DNA of 13,718 nt. It comes from JAAYQU01 sp037441445. GTDB taxonomy: Bacteria; Bacteroidota; Bacteroidia; Bacteroidales; Salinivirgaceae. The stretch covers positions 1 to 13,718 of the forward strand of contig JBBISE010000093.1 in the NCBI GenBank assembly GCA_037441445.1. The letters are read 5' to 3'. Each line of letters starts with the position of its first letter. Positions within the stretch are counted from its first letter, which is position 1. The notes under the pieces were generated by a model. That model did not search any database, was not told where the DNA came from, and saw only the letters and a program-made list of their open reading frames with translations. Below are positions 1 to 6,108 of this stretch, one piece after another. The position numbers were made by a program, and so were the translations under genes.

Positions 1-167
1 TTGAACAACAGGAAGTCAGACTGCTTTTCAAACTGTTGTCTGAACCGTTGTTCACTAAATTTTCCGTATCTTGCGAGCTGAAGAAAGTTAATTCGCCCCC
101 TGATAGACAGGAAGAGTATAAACGTTTCCGGAAGAAACGACTTTCTCCACAGATTTATTTTTGGCAT
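1..167 (-). CDS. Transposase, N-terminal part (runs off the left edge)
   Basis: The reading frame opens with ATG at 167-165 and continues without a stop to the window edge, giving 55 complete codons. It begins MPKINLWRKSFLPETF and includes INFLQLARYGKFSEQRFRQQ. I recognise this as the N-terminal region of an IS transposase type common in Bacteroidota, from memory and not from a search. It differs from the right copy only at residues 17 (I versus L), 23 (R versus K) and 38 (S versus C); the other changed codons are synonymous. This suggests both copies descend from functional elements and are not decaying. The catalytic domain is outside the window. I chose this ATG because the same start is kept in both copies and the frame upstream shows no better start. 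Confidence 0.75.
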   Translation of the reverse strand, partial: MPKINLWRKSFLPETFILFLSIRGRINFLQLARYGKFSEQRFRQQFEKQSDFLLF

Positions 168-343
168 ATTTTTTAAACATTTGTTTATCAATGTCTTGTA
201 TGATATTTGGTCCCTGAGCGTCATAATTTAAACAGATTGTGGTTAATCCGTTAAGTTACTGATTATCAGGGACTTTACCAAATTTTTCAGCACTTATTTT
301 GTTGAAAATCAAACATTTATGTAAAAGTTTAACGAACTATTGT
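1..343 (-). mobile_element. Partial insertion sequence, left copy (5' end, outward-facing)
   Basis: This is the reverse complement of 13261-13603, with 10 mismatches in 343 aligned bases and no net indel. The inner edge is sharp: similarity stops between 343 and 344, and between 13260 and 13261 in the other copy. It contains about 176 bases of untranslated IS end (168-343) and the first 55 codons of a transposase (1-167). The outer part of the element lies beyond the window, so neither its second end nor a target duplication can be seen. The family is unresolved; a DDE transposase is inferred from the longer right copy. Confidence 0.85.
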
Positions 344-369
344 TACAAACAAGCAAGCAAAATTATCCT

Positions 370-377
370 TACTTTTG
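370..377 (+). promoter_or_regulatory. Candidate Bacteroidota -7 promoter element for the OB-fold operon
   Basis: TACTTTTG matches the TAnnTTTG -7 consensus of the Bacteroidota housekeeping sigma factor. It would give a leader of roughly 75-80 bases before the ATG at 461. I see no good -33 TTTG at the usual 19-21 base spacing. That region (about 346-351) lies only a few bases inside the IS junction at 343/344. Confidence 0.45.
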
Positions 378-460
378 CAGGCGTAAACCCGTGTCAATTT
401 ATTCTGATAAAAACACGTTGGCATGTTGTCAATCAATAATATAATATAAAAAACAGTACA

Positions 461-898
461 ATGAAACTGATTCTTAAAATCATCCTGGGCCTTATTCTTC
501 TGGCAGGAATTGCCGCTGGGGCTTTTTATCTGTATGTGTCAAACAAAAAGCACGTTGACTACACCAAAGCGAAACCCGAAGCGCAACTTACGGCTGCTGA
601 ATTGTATGCTGCTTTTTCGAAAAATGACCTTTCGGCTGCAAAGAAATACAATGGTAAAGTCATTCATATTGAGGGAATTGTTGATTCTATCGAAGTTGTT
701 GACAACCGGAAAATCGTGCTTATGTTCCTGAACGATGGCATGTTTGGCCAGGAAGGCATCAGACTTGACCTGCATCCACAGGAAACATCCGATTTAGATG
801 TAGGTGACAGCGTAATTCTAAAGGGGTATTGTACAGGTTTTTCGGGTTATGACGTTATCGTTGAACACGTTACTGTAGTTAATAGAAATAATAATTAA
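461..898 (+). CDS. Membrane-anchored OB-fold (tRNA_anti-like) protein
   Basis: A 145-residue protein with one N-terminal membrane segment (about residues 4-25, very Leu/Ile/Ala-rich), followed by a soluble domain that should face the periplasm. The soluble part has the pattern of the tRNA_anti-like OB-fold family: a short helix containing LTAAELYAAFSKND, then a conserved block KYNGKVIHIEGIVDSIE (about 62-78) that opens the beta barrel, then strands ending near VGDSVILKGYCTGF. The name comes from fold similarity to anticodon-binding OB domains and does not imply tRNA binding here. Its biochemical role is unknown. It lies 24 bases upstream of a YceI-like gene on the same strand, an arrangement I recall from other Bacteroidota, so the two probably share a transcript and an envelope function. 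The ATG follows an A-rich stretch, as usual in this phylum. Confidence 0.75.
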   Translation: MKLILKIILGLILLAGIAAGAFYLYVSNKKHVDYTKAKPEAQLTAAELYAAFSKNDLSAAKKYNGKVIHIEGIVDSIEVVDNRKIVLMFLNDGMFGQEGIRLDLHPQETSDLDVGDSVILKGYCTGFSGYDVIVEHVTVVNRNNN

Positions 899-922
899 TA
901 CAAGTAATTTAGCACAGTATCT

Positions 923-1471
923 ATGCAATCGAAATATTATCTTTCAATACTATTAATTTTATTACTAGGATTTTCCTATGCTTTATGTGGTCAACGATAT
1001 GCAACAAAAAACGGGGTTATTGTTTTAAAGTATAATGCTCCCCATGGCAAAATGGAAACCGAAAACCGGCATGTAGCAGCAGCCTACAATGCCTCTACCG
1101 GCGAAATGCAGTTCAACATTGTAATGCTCTCGTTTCGGTTTACCGGAGCCTACAGTCAACAAAAATTCGACGAGTATTTCACTAAAAACGCCCATTTTGC
1201 CAATTCAATTTTTAAAGGTAGGATTCTTGACTTTGAAAAACTTGATTTGAACAAAAAAGGCACCTACGATGTACAAGTAGTTGGAGATTTTACACTTAGG
1301 CGTGTCACAAAAGAAATAAAAGCAAAGGCTAAATTTACCGTAACCAGCAATGCCATAGCAGGTAAGAGCGTATTTACGGTTAACCTTATGGATTTTAATT
1401 TCAACATTCCTCCTTCAATGGAAAAGACAATTCTGGTAGAAGTTGATATGCAATTGCAGAAATTGAAATAA
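923..1471 (+). CDS. YceI-like secreted protein
   Basis: A 182-residue protein with a clear signal peptide (hydrophobic core about residues 6-21, likely cleavage between 20 and 24 near ALCG-Q). The rest is mostly beta strand and fits the YceI family: a strand with FNIVMLSFRFTGAYSQQKFDEYF, then a residue stretch NAHFANSIFKGRI resembling the family's 'lenIdasS..F.....' segment, a central GTYDVQVVGDFTLRRVTKEI hairpin and a C-terminal FNFNIPPSMEKTILVEVDM strand. YceI proteins form lipocalin-like barrels that bind isoprenoid-type lipids, but no ligand can be read from this sequence. The Cys at residue 22 is not in a good lipobox (the preceding residues are Y-A-L), so a soluble periplasmic form is more likely than a lipoprotein. 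It follows the OB-fold gene by 24 bases. Confidence 0.75.
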   Translation: MQSKYYLSILLILLLGFSYALCGQRYATKNGVIVLKYNAPHGKMETENRHVAAAYNASTGEMQFNIVMLSFRFTGAYSQQKFDEYFTKNAHFANSIFKGRILDFEKLDLNKKGTYDVQVVGDFTLRRVTKEIKAKAKFTVTSNAIAGKSVFTVNLMDFNFNIPPSMEKTILVEVDMQLQKLK

Positions 1472-1520
1472 AGAAAGGAAAAACTCCACGTTTTTTGTTC
1501 TTTATGAAAATAGAAATCCT

Positions 1521-2342
1521 ATGAGCCTTAAAATGGTGGTTACCGATCTTGACGGAACCTTGTTACGTGACGATAAAACCATTGACCCACGTGAACTGGA
1601 TACATTTCACAATCTTGGCAGAAAAGGAATTATAAGGGTTGCCGCAACCGGAAGGAATCTCTTCTCAATTTCAAAGGTAATTCCTACAGATTTTCCATTC
1701 GATTACGTGGTATTCAGCACCGGTAGCGGTATAATGGATTTTCGCACCCGCGAAATACTCCTCAGCAATGGCCTTACAAAGGAACAAGCCAAGAAAGTTG
1801 CCCGTCTTTTTATCAGTGAAAACCTTGATTTTACGGTTCATTTTCCCATCCCCGAGAACCATTGTTTTCAGTATTTTCAGGTTAACCCCGAAAATATTGG
1901 GTTTAATGCTTATCGCGAATATTACCACGAATTTTGTTCACCTCTTACCCCGGGTTTTGATTTTTCGGATAATACATGTCAGTTGTTAACCATAATGGAA
2001 TCAGACATTACGCGTTTTAACCGCATAAAAAGTCAATTAGGCGGATTCAAGGTTATTAGAACAACTTCGCCCATTGATCACAGCATGATGTGGATGGAGG
2101 TCTTTCCCGAGAACGTTAGTAAGGGACATGCCATTGAATGGTTGTGCCAAAAGTTATATATTGACAAGCAACATGTTTTGGCCATAGGCAACGATTTTAA
2201 CGACATTGACGTCCTAGACCTGGTTGGACATGCCCGGCTGGTCGAAAACGGCCACCCCGAACTAAAAGACCGGTATCAAATAGTCCCGTCGAATAATTCA
2301 AACGGAGTAAGCGCTGCCATTGAATATTTTATAAAATTTTAA
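1521..2342 (+). CDS. Cof-type HAD-superfamily phosphatase (HAD-IIB)
   Basis: A 273-residue cytosolic hydrolase of the Cof / HAD-IIB type, usually active on sugar phosphates or other small phosphorylated metabolites. All four HAD motifs are visible: motif I DLDGT at 9-13, with nucleophile D9 and general acid D11; motif II around T43 in AATGR; motif III K201 in SKGHAIEWL; and motif IV GNDFND at 223-228, which binds Mg2+. The large insert between motifs II and III (about 85-195) is the C2 cap that sets specificity, and its substrate cannot be inferred. The protein ends with the family's typical VSAAIEYF tail. The length is normal. The start at 1521 puts motif I at the usual distance from the N terminus. 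An earlier ATG at 1504 is out of frame and stops after six codons. The RelA/SpoT gene follows after 16 bases, so the two are probably co-transcribed. Confidence 0.9.
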   Translation: MSLKMVVTDLDGTLLRDDKTIDPRELDTFHNLGRKGIIRVAATGRNLFSISKVIPTDFPFDYVVFSTGSGIMDFRTREILLSNGLTKEQAKKVARLFISENLDFTVHFPIPENHCFQYFQVNPENIGFNAYREYYHEFCSPLTPGFDFSDNTCQLLTIMESDITRFNRIKSQLGGFKVIRTTSPIDHSMMWMEVFPENVSKGHAIEWLCQKLYIDKQHVLAIGNDFNDIDVLDLVGHARLVENGHPELKDRYQIVPSNNSNGVSAAIEYFIKF

Positions 2343-2358
2343 CACTTGCTTTGTTGCA

Positions 2359-4581
2359 ATGCCCAACACACCAAAATATACACACCAAAATACTGAACCC
2401 TGGTTTGAAACCGAGGAAGTACGCGGTTTGTATGACAAATTTTTAGCGCGATGTGCCGGGAAAATATCGGGTACCGATCTCGAATCGGTGAAACTGGCCT
2501 TTGCGCTAACTTCCGTTGCTTTGAAAGGGATGTTCCGTAAATCAGGGGAGCCTTATATTGTTCATCCTCTGCTTGTTGCTACTATTGTAGTTGACGAAAT
2601 TGGCTTAGCCAAGAACTCGACCATAAGTGCCCTGATGCACGATTTGGTCGAATCCGAAAACATTCAACGTCAGCAGGTACTCGATATTTTTGGCACTACC
2701 GTCGTGGAAATTATTGAAGGCCTGAATAAAATTTCGGGACTCTATTCGGCTAACATCAGCAGCCAAAGCGAAAAATACATTGATTTGCTGTTGAGCATTG
2801 TCCCCGATGTGCGGATAATTTTAGTAAAACTTGCCGACAGGCTGCACACTATTCGCTCCATTGACCGCTTCGATGACGAAAAAAAGTACAGTCTTGCCAT
2901 GGAGGCCGGAGCCATTTATGCTCCCATCGCCCACAGGTTGGGGCTCTATGCTATTAAAGCTGAATTAGAACTATTGTGGCTGAAATATACCAAGCCCGGT
3001 GTTTATAACAACATCATTTCCAAACTGGAGGAAACCAGCACCGAACGTGAGCAATACATTGCCCGTTTTGTTGAACCCATAAAGAATGAATTGACGGGGA
3101 AAGGTTACCGTTTTGAGTTGAAAAGCCGTGTCAAGTCGGTCTATAGCATTTGGAAAAAAATGGAAACACAGCATGTTCGTTTCGACGATGTGTATGATTT
3201 GTTTGCCATCCGGATTATTTTAGATGACATTCAGCCTAAAGACGAAAAAATGGCCTGCTGGACAGCCTACTCCATAGTCTCGAACCTCTATTTACCCAAC
3301 CCTGCCCGGATGCGCGACTGGATAAGCACACCGCGAAAAAGTGGCTATGAATCGTTGCATGCTACAGTTTTGGGACACGACAAGAAAATGTGGGTCGAGG
3401 TTCAAATCCGAACCAGGCGTATGGACGAGGTGGCCGAAAAAGGAACTGCAGCCCACTGGCGGTATAAAGAGGTAACCGGAGGACAAACCCACCAACAGTG
3501 GCTGGCAACAATTCGCGAAATATTGGAAAACCCCGAAATTGGCGAAGACGAGAATCAGTTTAGAGCCACTGACGATCCCACGAAAGATATTTTTGTCTTT
3601 ACCCCAAAGGGCGAGCTAAAGCAGTTATCCTATAATTCAACCGTCATTGACTTTGCCTACAGCATTCATTCCAACATTGGCGATAAGTGCACCGGTGCAA
3701 GGGTTAACGGTCGCATGGCCCCCATAAGGCAAGTACTGAAAAGTGGCGATACGGTCGATATCATTACATCAAAAAATCAGTCGCCCAATGAAAGCTGGTT
3801 GAATTTTGCCGTAACATCAAAGGCTCGAACCCGCATAAAACGATCGCTAAAGGATCAGGTTTATCGCGAAGCGGAAATGGGTAAGGAGAGTCTGAACCGA
3901 AAACTTTCACATGCGGGGCTTCATATTCCCGACGAATTTTTAATACTGCTGCTAAAGAAATTTGGTTTTAAAAACATTGTCGATTTGTACCAAAACTTCG
4001 CGTTGGGTAAGATTGACTTCACTGCAATTAAAAACTTTATAGCCAGCCAGGGTACTGAAACCGCCAGTGAAGAGATTAAACCGTTGCCGGTTATAGCCCC
4101 CAAAAGAAAATCGAAGGGCTCGGAGGATGACTATCTTATTGTCGATAAGGATATTAGTCGGATTGATTATGTGTTGGCCAAATGTTGTAACCCCATTTTT
4201 GGTGACCCCATTTTTGGATTTATTTCCATTGAAAAAGGGATAACCATTCACCGGCAAAACTGCCCCAATGCTCCCGACCTCAATGGACGCTATCCATACC
4301 GGATTATAAAAGCGCGGTGGAACCGTCTTGATCCCGAGGGGCGTTTTCTTGTCAAAATACGGGTTACCGGTGTTGATCAGAGGGGAATGTTAAACCAACT
4401 TTCGAAACTGATTGTTGACGACCTGCATTTGCAACTTACCGCAGTGCATATTGACACTGACGACGGTTTTTTCAACGGCACCTTCTCCGTTTATGTAAAA
4501 GACATAACACACATGGATTTTCTAATCCAACAAATTATGAAAACCAATGGCGTTTTGCGGGCTGAGAGGATTGGGGACTGA
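2359..4581 (+). CDS. rel: RelA/SpoT family (p)ppGpp synthetase/hydrolase
   Basis: A 740-residue long RSH protein that makes, and perhaps degrades, the stringent-response alarmone (p)ppGpp. Domain order is standard. The HD hydrolase domain spans about 40-200, with H69, H94-D95 and D160 in KLADRLHTIRS. The synthetase domain spans about 245-370, with VYDLFAIRI near 278-286 (D280), SGYESLHATV at 328-337 and VEVQIRT at 346-352 (E347). TGS follows at about 409-470, starting KDIFVFTPKGE, then a helical region. The Cys-containing zinc-finger segment lies near 608-635 (AKCC, then NC at 634-635), and a C-terminal ACT domain covers about 660-740. Both catalytic halves look largely intact. However, the usual HDxxED motif reads HDLVES (94-99), so the second acidic residue is Ser99; this could weaken the hydrolase. 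It lies 16 bases after the HAD gene, and its end converges on the DUF58 gene with 37 bases between. Confidence 0.93.
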   Translation: MPNTPKYTHQNTEPWFETEEVRGLYDKFLARCAGKISGTDLESVKLAFALTSVALKGMFRKSGEPYIVHPLLVATIVVDEIGLAKNSTISALMHDLVESENIQRQQVLDIFGTTVVEIIEGLNKISGLYSANISSQSEKYIDLLLSIVPDVRIILVKLADRLHTIRSIDRFDDEKKYSLAMEAGAIYAPIAHRLGLYAIKAELELLWLKYTKPGVYNNIISKLEETSTEREQYIARFVEPIKNELTGKGYRFELKSRVKSVYSIWKKMETQHVRFDDVYDLFAIRIILDDIQPKDEKMACWTAYSIVSNLYLPNPARMRDWISTPRKSGYESLHATVLGHDKKMWVEVQIRTRRMDEVAEKGTAAHWRYKEVTGGQTHQQWLATIREILENPEIGEDENQFRATDDPTKDIFVFTPKGELKQLSYNSTVIDFAYSIHSNIGDKCTGARVNGRMAPIRQVLKSGDTVDIITSKNQSPNESWLNFAVTSKARTRIKRSLKDQVYREAEMGKESLNRKLSHAGLHIPDEFLILLLKKFGFKNIVDLYQNFALGKIDFTAIKNFIASQGTETASEEIKPLPVIAPKRKSKGSEDDYLIVDKDISRIDYVLAKCCNPIFGDPIFGFISIEKGITIHRQNCPNAPDLNGRYPYRIIKARWNRLDPEGRFLVKIRVTGVDQRGMLNQLSKLIVDDLHLQLTAVHIDTDDGFFNGTFSVYVKDITHMDFLIQQIMKTNGVLRAERIGD

Positions 4582-4600
4582 GGAAAAGGTGGTTTATTGT

Positions 4601-4619
4601 GGAGCAATGAAATGCTTCC
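4601..4619. terminator. Weak hairpin between convergent genes
   Basis: The 37-base gap between the rel stop and the DUF58 stop contains an imperfect stem, GGAGCA against TGCTTCC, with a one-base bulge and a six-base loop. It could fold on either strand. No T-run follows on either side, so it is at best a weak or factor-assisted bidirectional terminator. Confidence 0.25.
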
Positions 4620-5554
4620 TAATACAATCTACTTCTCTTAACAAGCCAAGGGGTTAATACATTTTGGAAAGGTTGGTCGATGTCAGCTTCCAGCAACTCA
4701 ATTTTGTATTGCAGGCAGCGCTTTCTGAGGTCTTCGAACTGCCGTTTTATTTGTTGAACATAATACTGGCGATACTCGGACGGGTTGAGTTTAAACGTTT
4801 CGCCGGTTTCCATGTCAATGAGTTTGTAAGGACGGTTTTCCAGCTCGAACATCTGTTCTGTTCTTTGGTGGGTAACGTGAAAAAGAATAACCTCGTGTTT
4901 GTTGTAACGAAGATGTTCTAATGCCCCGTATATTTCTTCGGGGGTGGCCTGGGCAAACATATCAGTAAACAAAACTACCAAAGAACGCTTGTTTATAACT
5001 TCAGAAATTTGATGCAGAACCTGTGCTGTTGATGTTCCCCGCTTTTTTGCCGGGTTGAACCGTTCCCGTAAGATGGAATCCAAATAACTGAATATCAGTC
5101 TTTTATGACTCGCTGAAAGACGCGATGGCAAATGTTCCTGAATGGAATCCGAAAAAAGGGTCAATCCAACGGCATCCCTTTGTCTATTGAGCATCAGAGA
5201 AATGGATGCGGCACAAAGTGCTGAATACCCGGCTTTGTTCACGGTTTTGTCAGCTGGATAAAACATGGAACTGCTACAGTCAAGAACAATTTGACAACGT
5301 AGGTTGGTCTCAGCCTCATAATTCTTGACATACAATTTGTCAGTTCGTCCAAACAGTTTCCAGTCTATATGTTTAATGGATTCGCCCTGATTATAGACCC
5401 TGTGTTCGGCAAATTCAACCGAAAAACCACGGTAGGGACTTTTATGGATGCCAGTAATAAACCCTTCAACAATTTGACGGGCAAAGAAATCTATTGTATG
5501 CAGATTTGACAACGATTCTATTTGTTCAGTTGTTGTAAGGAAGCGTTCAGACAT
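4619..5554 (-). CDS. DUF58 protein with von Willebrand A-like domain
   Basis: A 311-residue protein of the DUF58 family. The signature block is at about 50-83: EHRVYNQGE, then HIDWKLFGR, then KLYVKNYEAE, equivalent to the usual 'G.R.Y..GD..R.IDW...AR...L.VK..E.E'. It is followed by a VWA-type fold with a MIDAS-like DCSSS at 92-96 and a second acidic site in VVLFTDMF near 196-203. No membrane segment is apparent, unlike longer DUF58 proteins. Family members usually sit beside a MoxR AAA+ ATPase, often in Bat/aerotolerance-type operons, and are thought to act as adaptors with it. No MoxR gene lies in this window. The gene follows the V-ATPase K gene on the same strand, but an intrinsic terminator separates them. 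Its ATG is 14 bases past the T-run, so expression probably needs read-through or a promoter I could not identify. Confidence 0.88.
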   Translation of the reverse strand: MSERFLTTTEQIESLSNLHTIDFFARQIVEGFITGIHKSPYRGFSVEFAEHRVYNQGESIKHIDWKLFGRTDKLYVKNYEAETNLRCQIVLDCSSSMFYPADKTVNKAGYSALCAASISLMLNRQRDAVGLTLFSDSIQEHLPSRLSASHKRLIFSYLDSILRERFNPAKKRGTSTAQVLHQISEVINKRSLVVLFTDMFAQATPEEIYGALEHLRYNKHEVILFHVTHQRTEQMFELENRPYKLIDMETGETFKLNPSEYRQYYVQQIKRQFEDLRKRCLQYKIELLEADIDQPFQNVLTPWLVKRSRLY

Positions 5555-5568
5555 GGTTTAGTGTTTTC

Positions 5569-5610
5569 AAAAAAAACTTCCTCACAGTCTTTAGCAAACC
5601 ATGAGGAAGT
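5569..5610 (-). terminator. Intrinsic terminator after V-ATPase subunit K
   Basis: Read on the minus strand, ACTTCCTCA (5610-5602) pairs perfectly with TGAGGAAGT (5584-5576) across a 17-base loop. A run of seven further T follows at once (5575-5569). This is a textbook Rho-independent terminator, starting 26 bases after the atpK stop. On the plus strand the same hairpin is followed by no T-run, so it acts in the leftward direction only. Confidence 0.88.
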
Positions 5611-5636
5611 AGTTACTGAATGATTGTTTTCCTTGT

Positions 5637-6086
5637 TTAAGCAATGGCACCTGCCACCAGGAAAGTTGCAGCAAAAGCAATGATGGCATACAACTCGGGG
5701 AATACGGCCAAAATCAGGGTTTTACCCAATACATTGTAGCCCGATCCAATGGCTGAAATTCCATTGGCACAAACTTGTCCCTGGCGGATAGCCGATAAAA
5801 GAGCCGCAACACCCAATGCTAAACCCATACCAAAGACGGCACCGGCCTGCAGCCACGTGATTTCTGGTTTCAGTACGTTTTGCATAAGAATGAAGCCCAT
5901 AAAACCATACAACCCTTGAGTTCCTGGTAATGCACTAAGTATTAGGTAATTACCAAAAGCGTCTTCGTTCTTTTTTAACGCTCCAAGCGAGGCATTACCC
6001 GCTATGGTAACCCCATAAGCACTTCCAACTCCTGATAGGGAAATCATTATCCCAATCCCTAAATACGCAAAAATTATTGGTTCCAT
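5637..6086 (-). CDS. atpK: V-type ATPase subunit K (proteolipid, duplicated hairpin)
   Basis: The 149-residue membrane rotor subunit of the V/A-type ATPase. It has four membrane helices arranged as two homologous hairpins (about 4-30, 46-70, 81-103 and 121-147). The first hairpin carries LPGTQGLYGF, where the ion-binding carboxylate is replaced by Gln57; only the second hairpin keeps it, as E131 in VFPELYAII. This is the duplicated form in which each protomer carries one ion. L53, T56, Q57, Q102 and E131 align, at a constant offset of 8, with the Na+ ligands L61, T64, Q65, Q110 and E139 that I recall for Enterococcus hirae NtpK. I therefore infer Na+ coupling. It is the last gene of the operon, 22 bases after subunit I, and is followed by a strong terminator. 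Confidence 0.95.
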   Translation of the reverse strand: MEPIIFAYLGIGIMISLSGVGSAYGVTIAGNASLGALKKNEDAFGNYLILSALPGTQGLYGFMGFILMQNVLKPEITWLQAGAVFGMGLALGVAALLSAIRQGQVCANGISAIGSGYNVLGKTLILAVFPELYAIIAFAATFLVAGAIA

Positions 6087-6108
6087 AAAGATGATTTTAA
6101 TTTGGTTA

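Noticed and set aside
983..992. Possible lipoprotein signal (Cys22) in the YceI-like protein.
   Set aside because: The residues before the Cys (Y-A-L) do not form an acceptable lipobox; an ordinary signal peptide fits better.
1504..1524. An ATG upstream of the HAD phosphatase start.
   Set aside because: It is out of frame and stops after six codons. The start at 1521 places the DLDGT motif at the normal distance.
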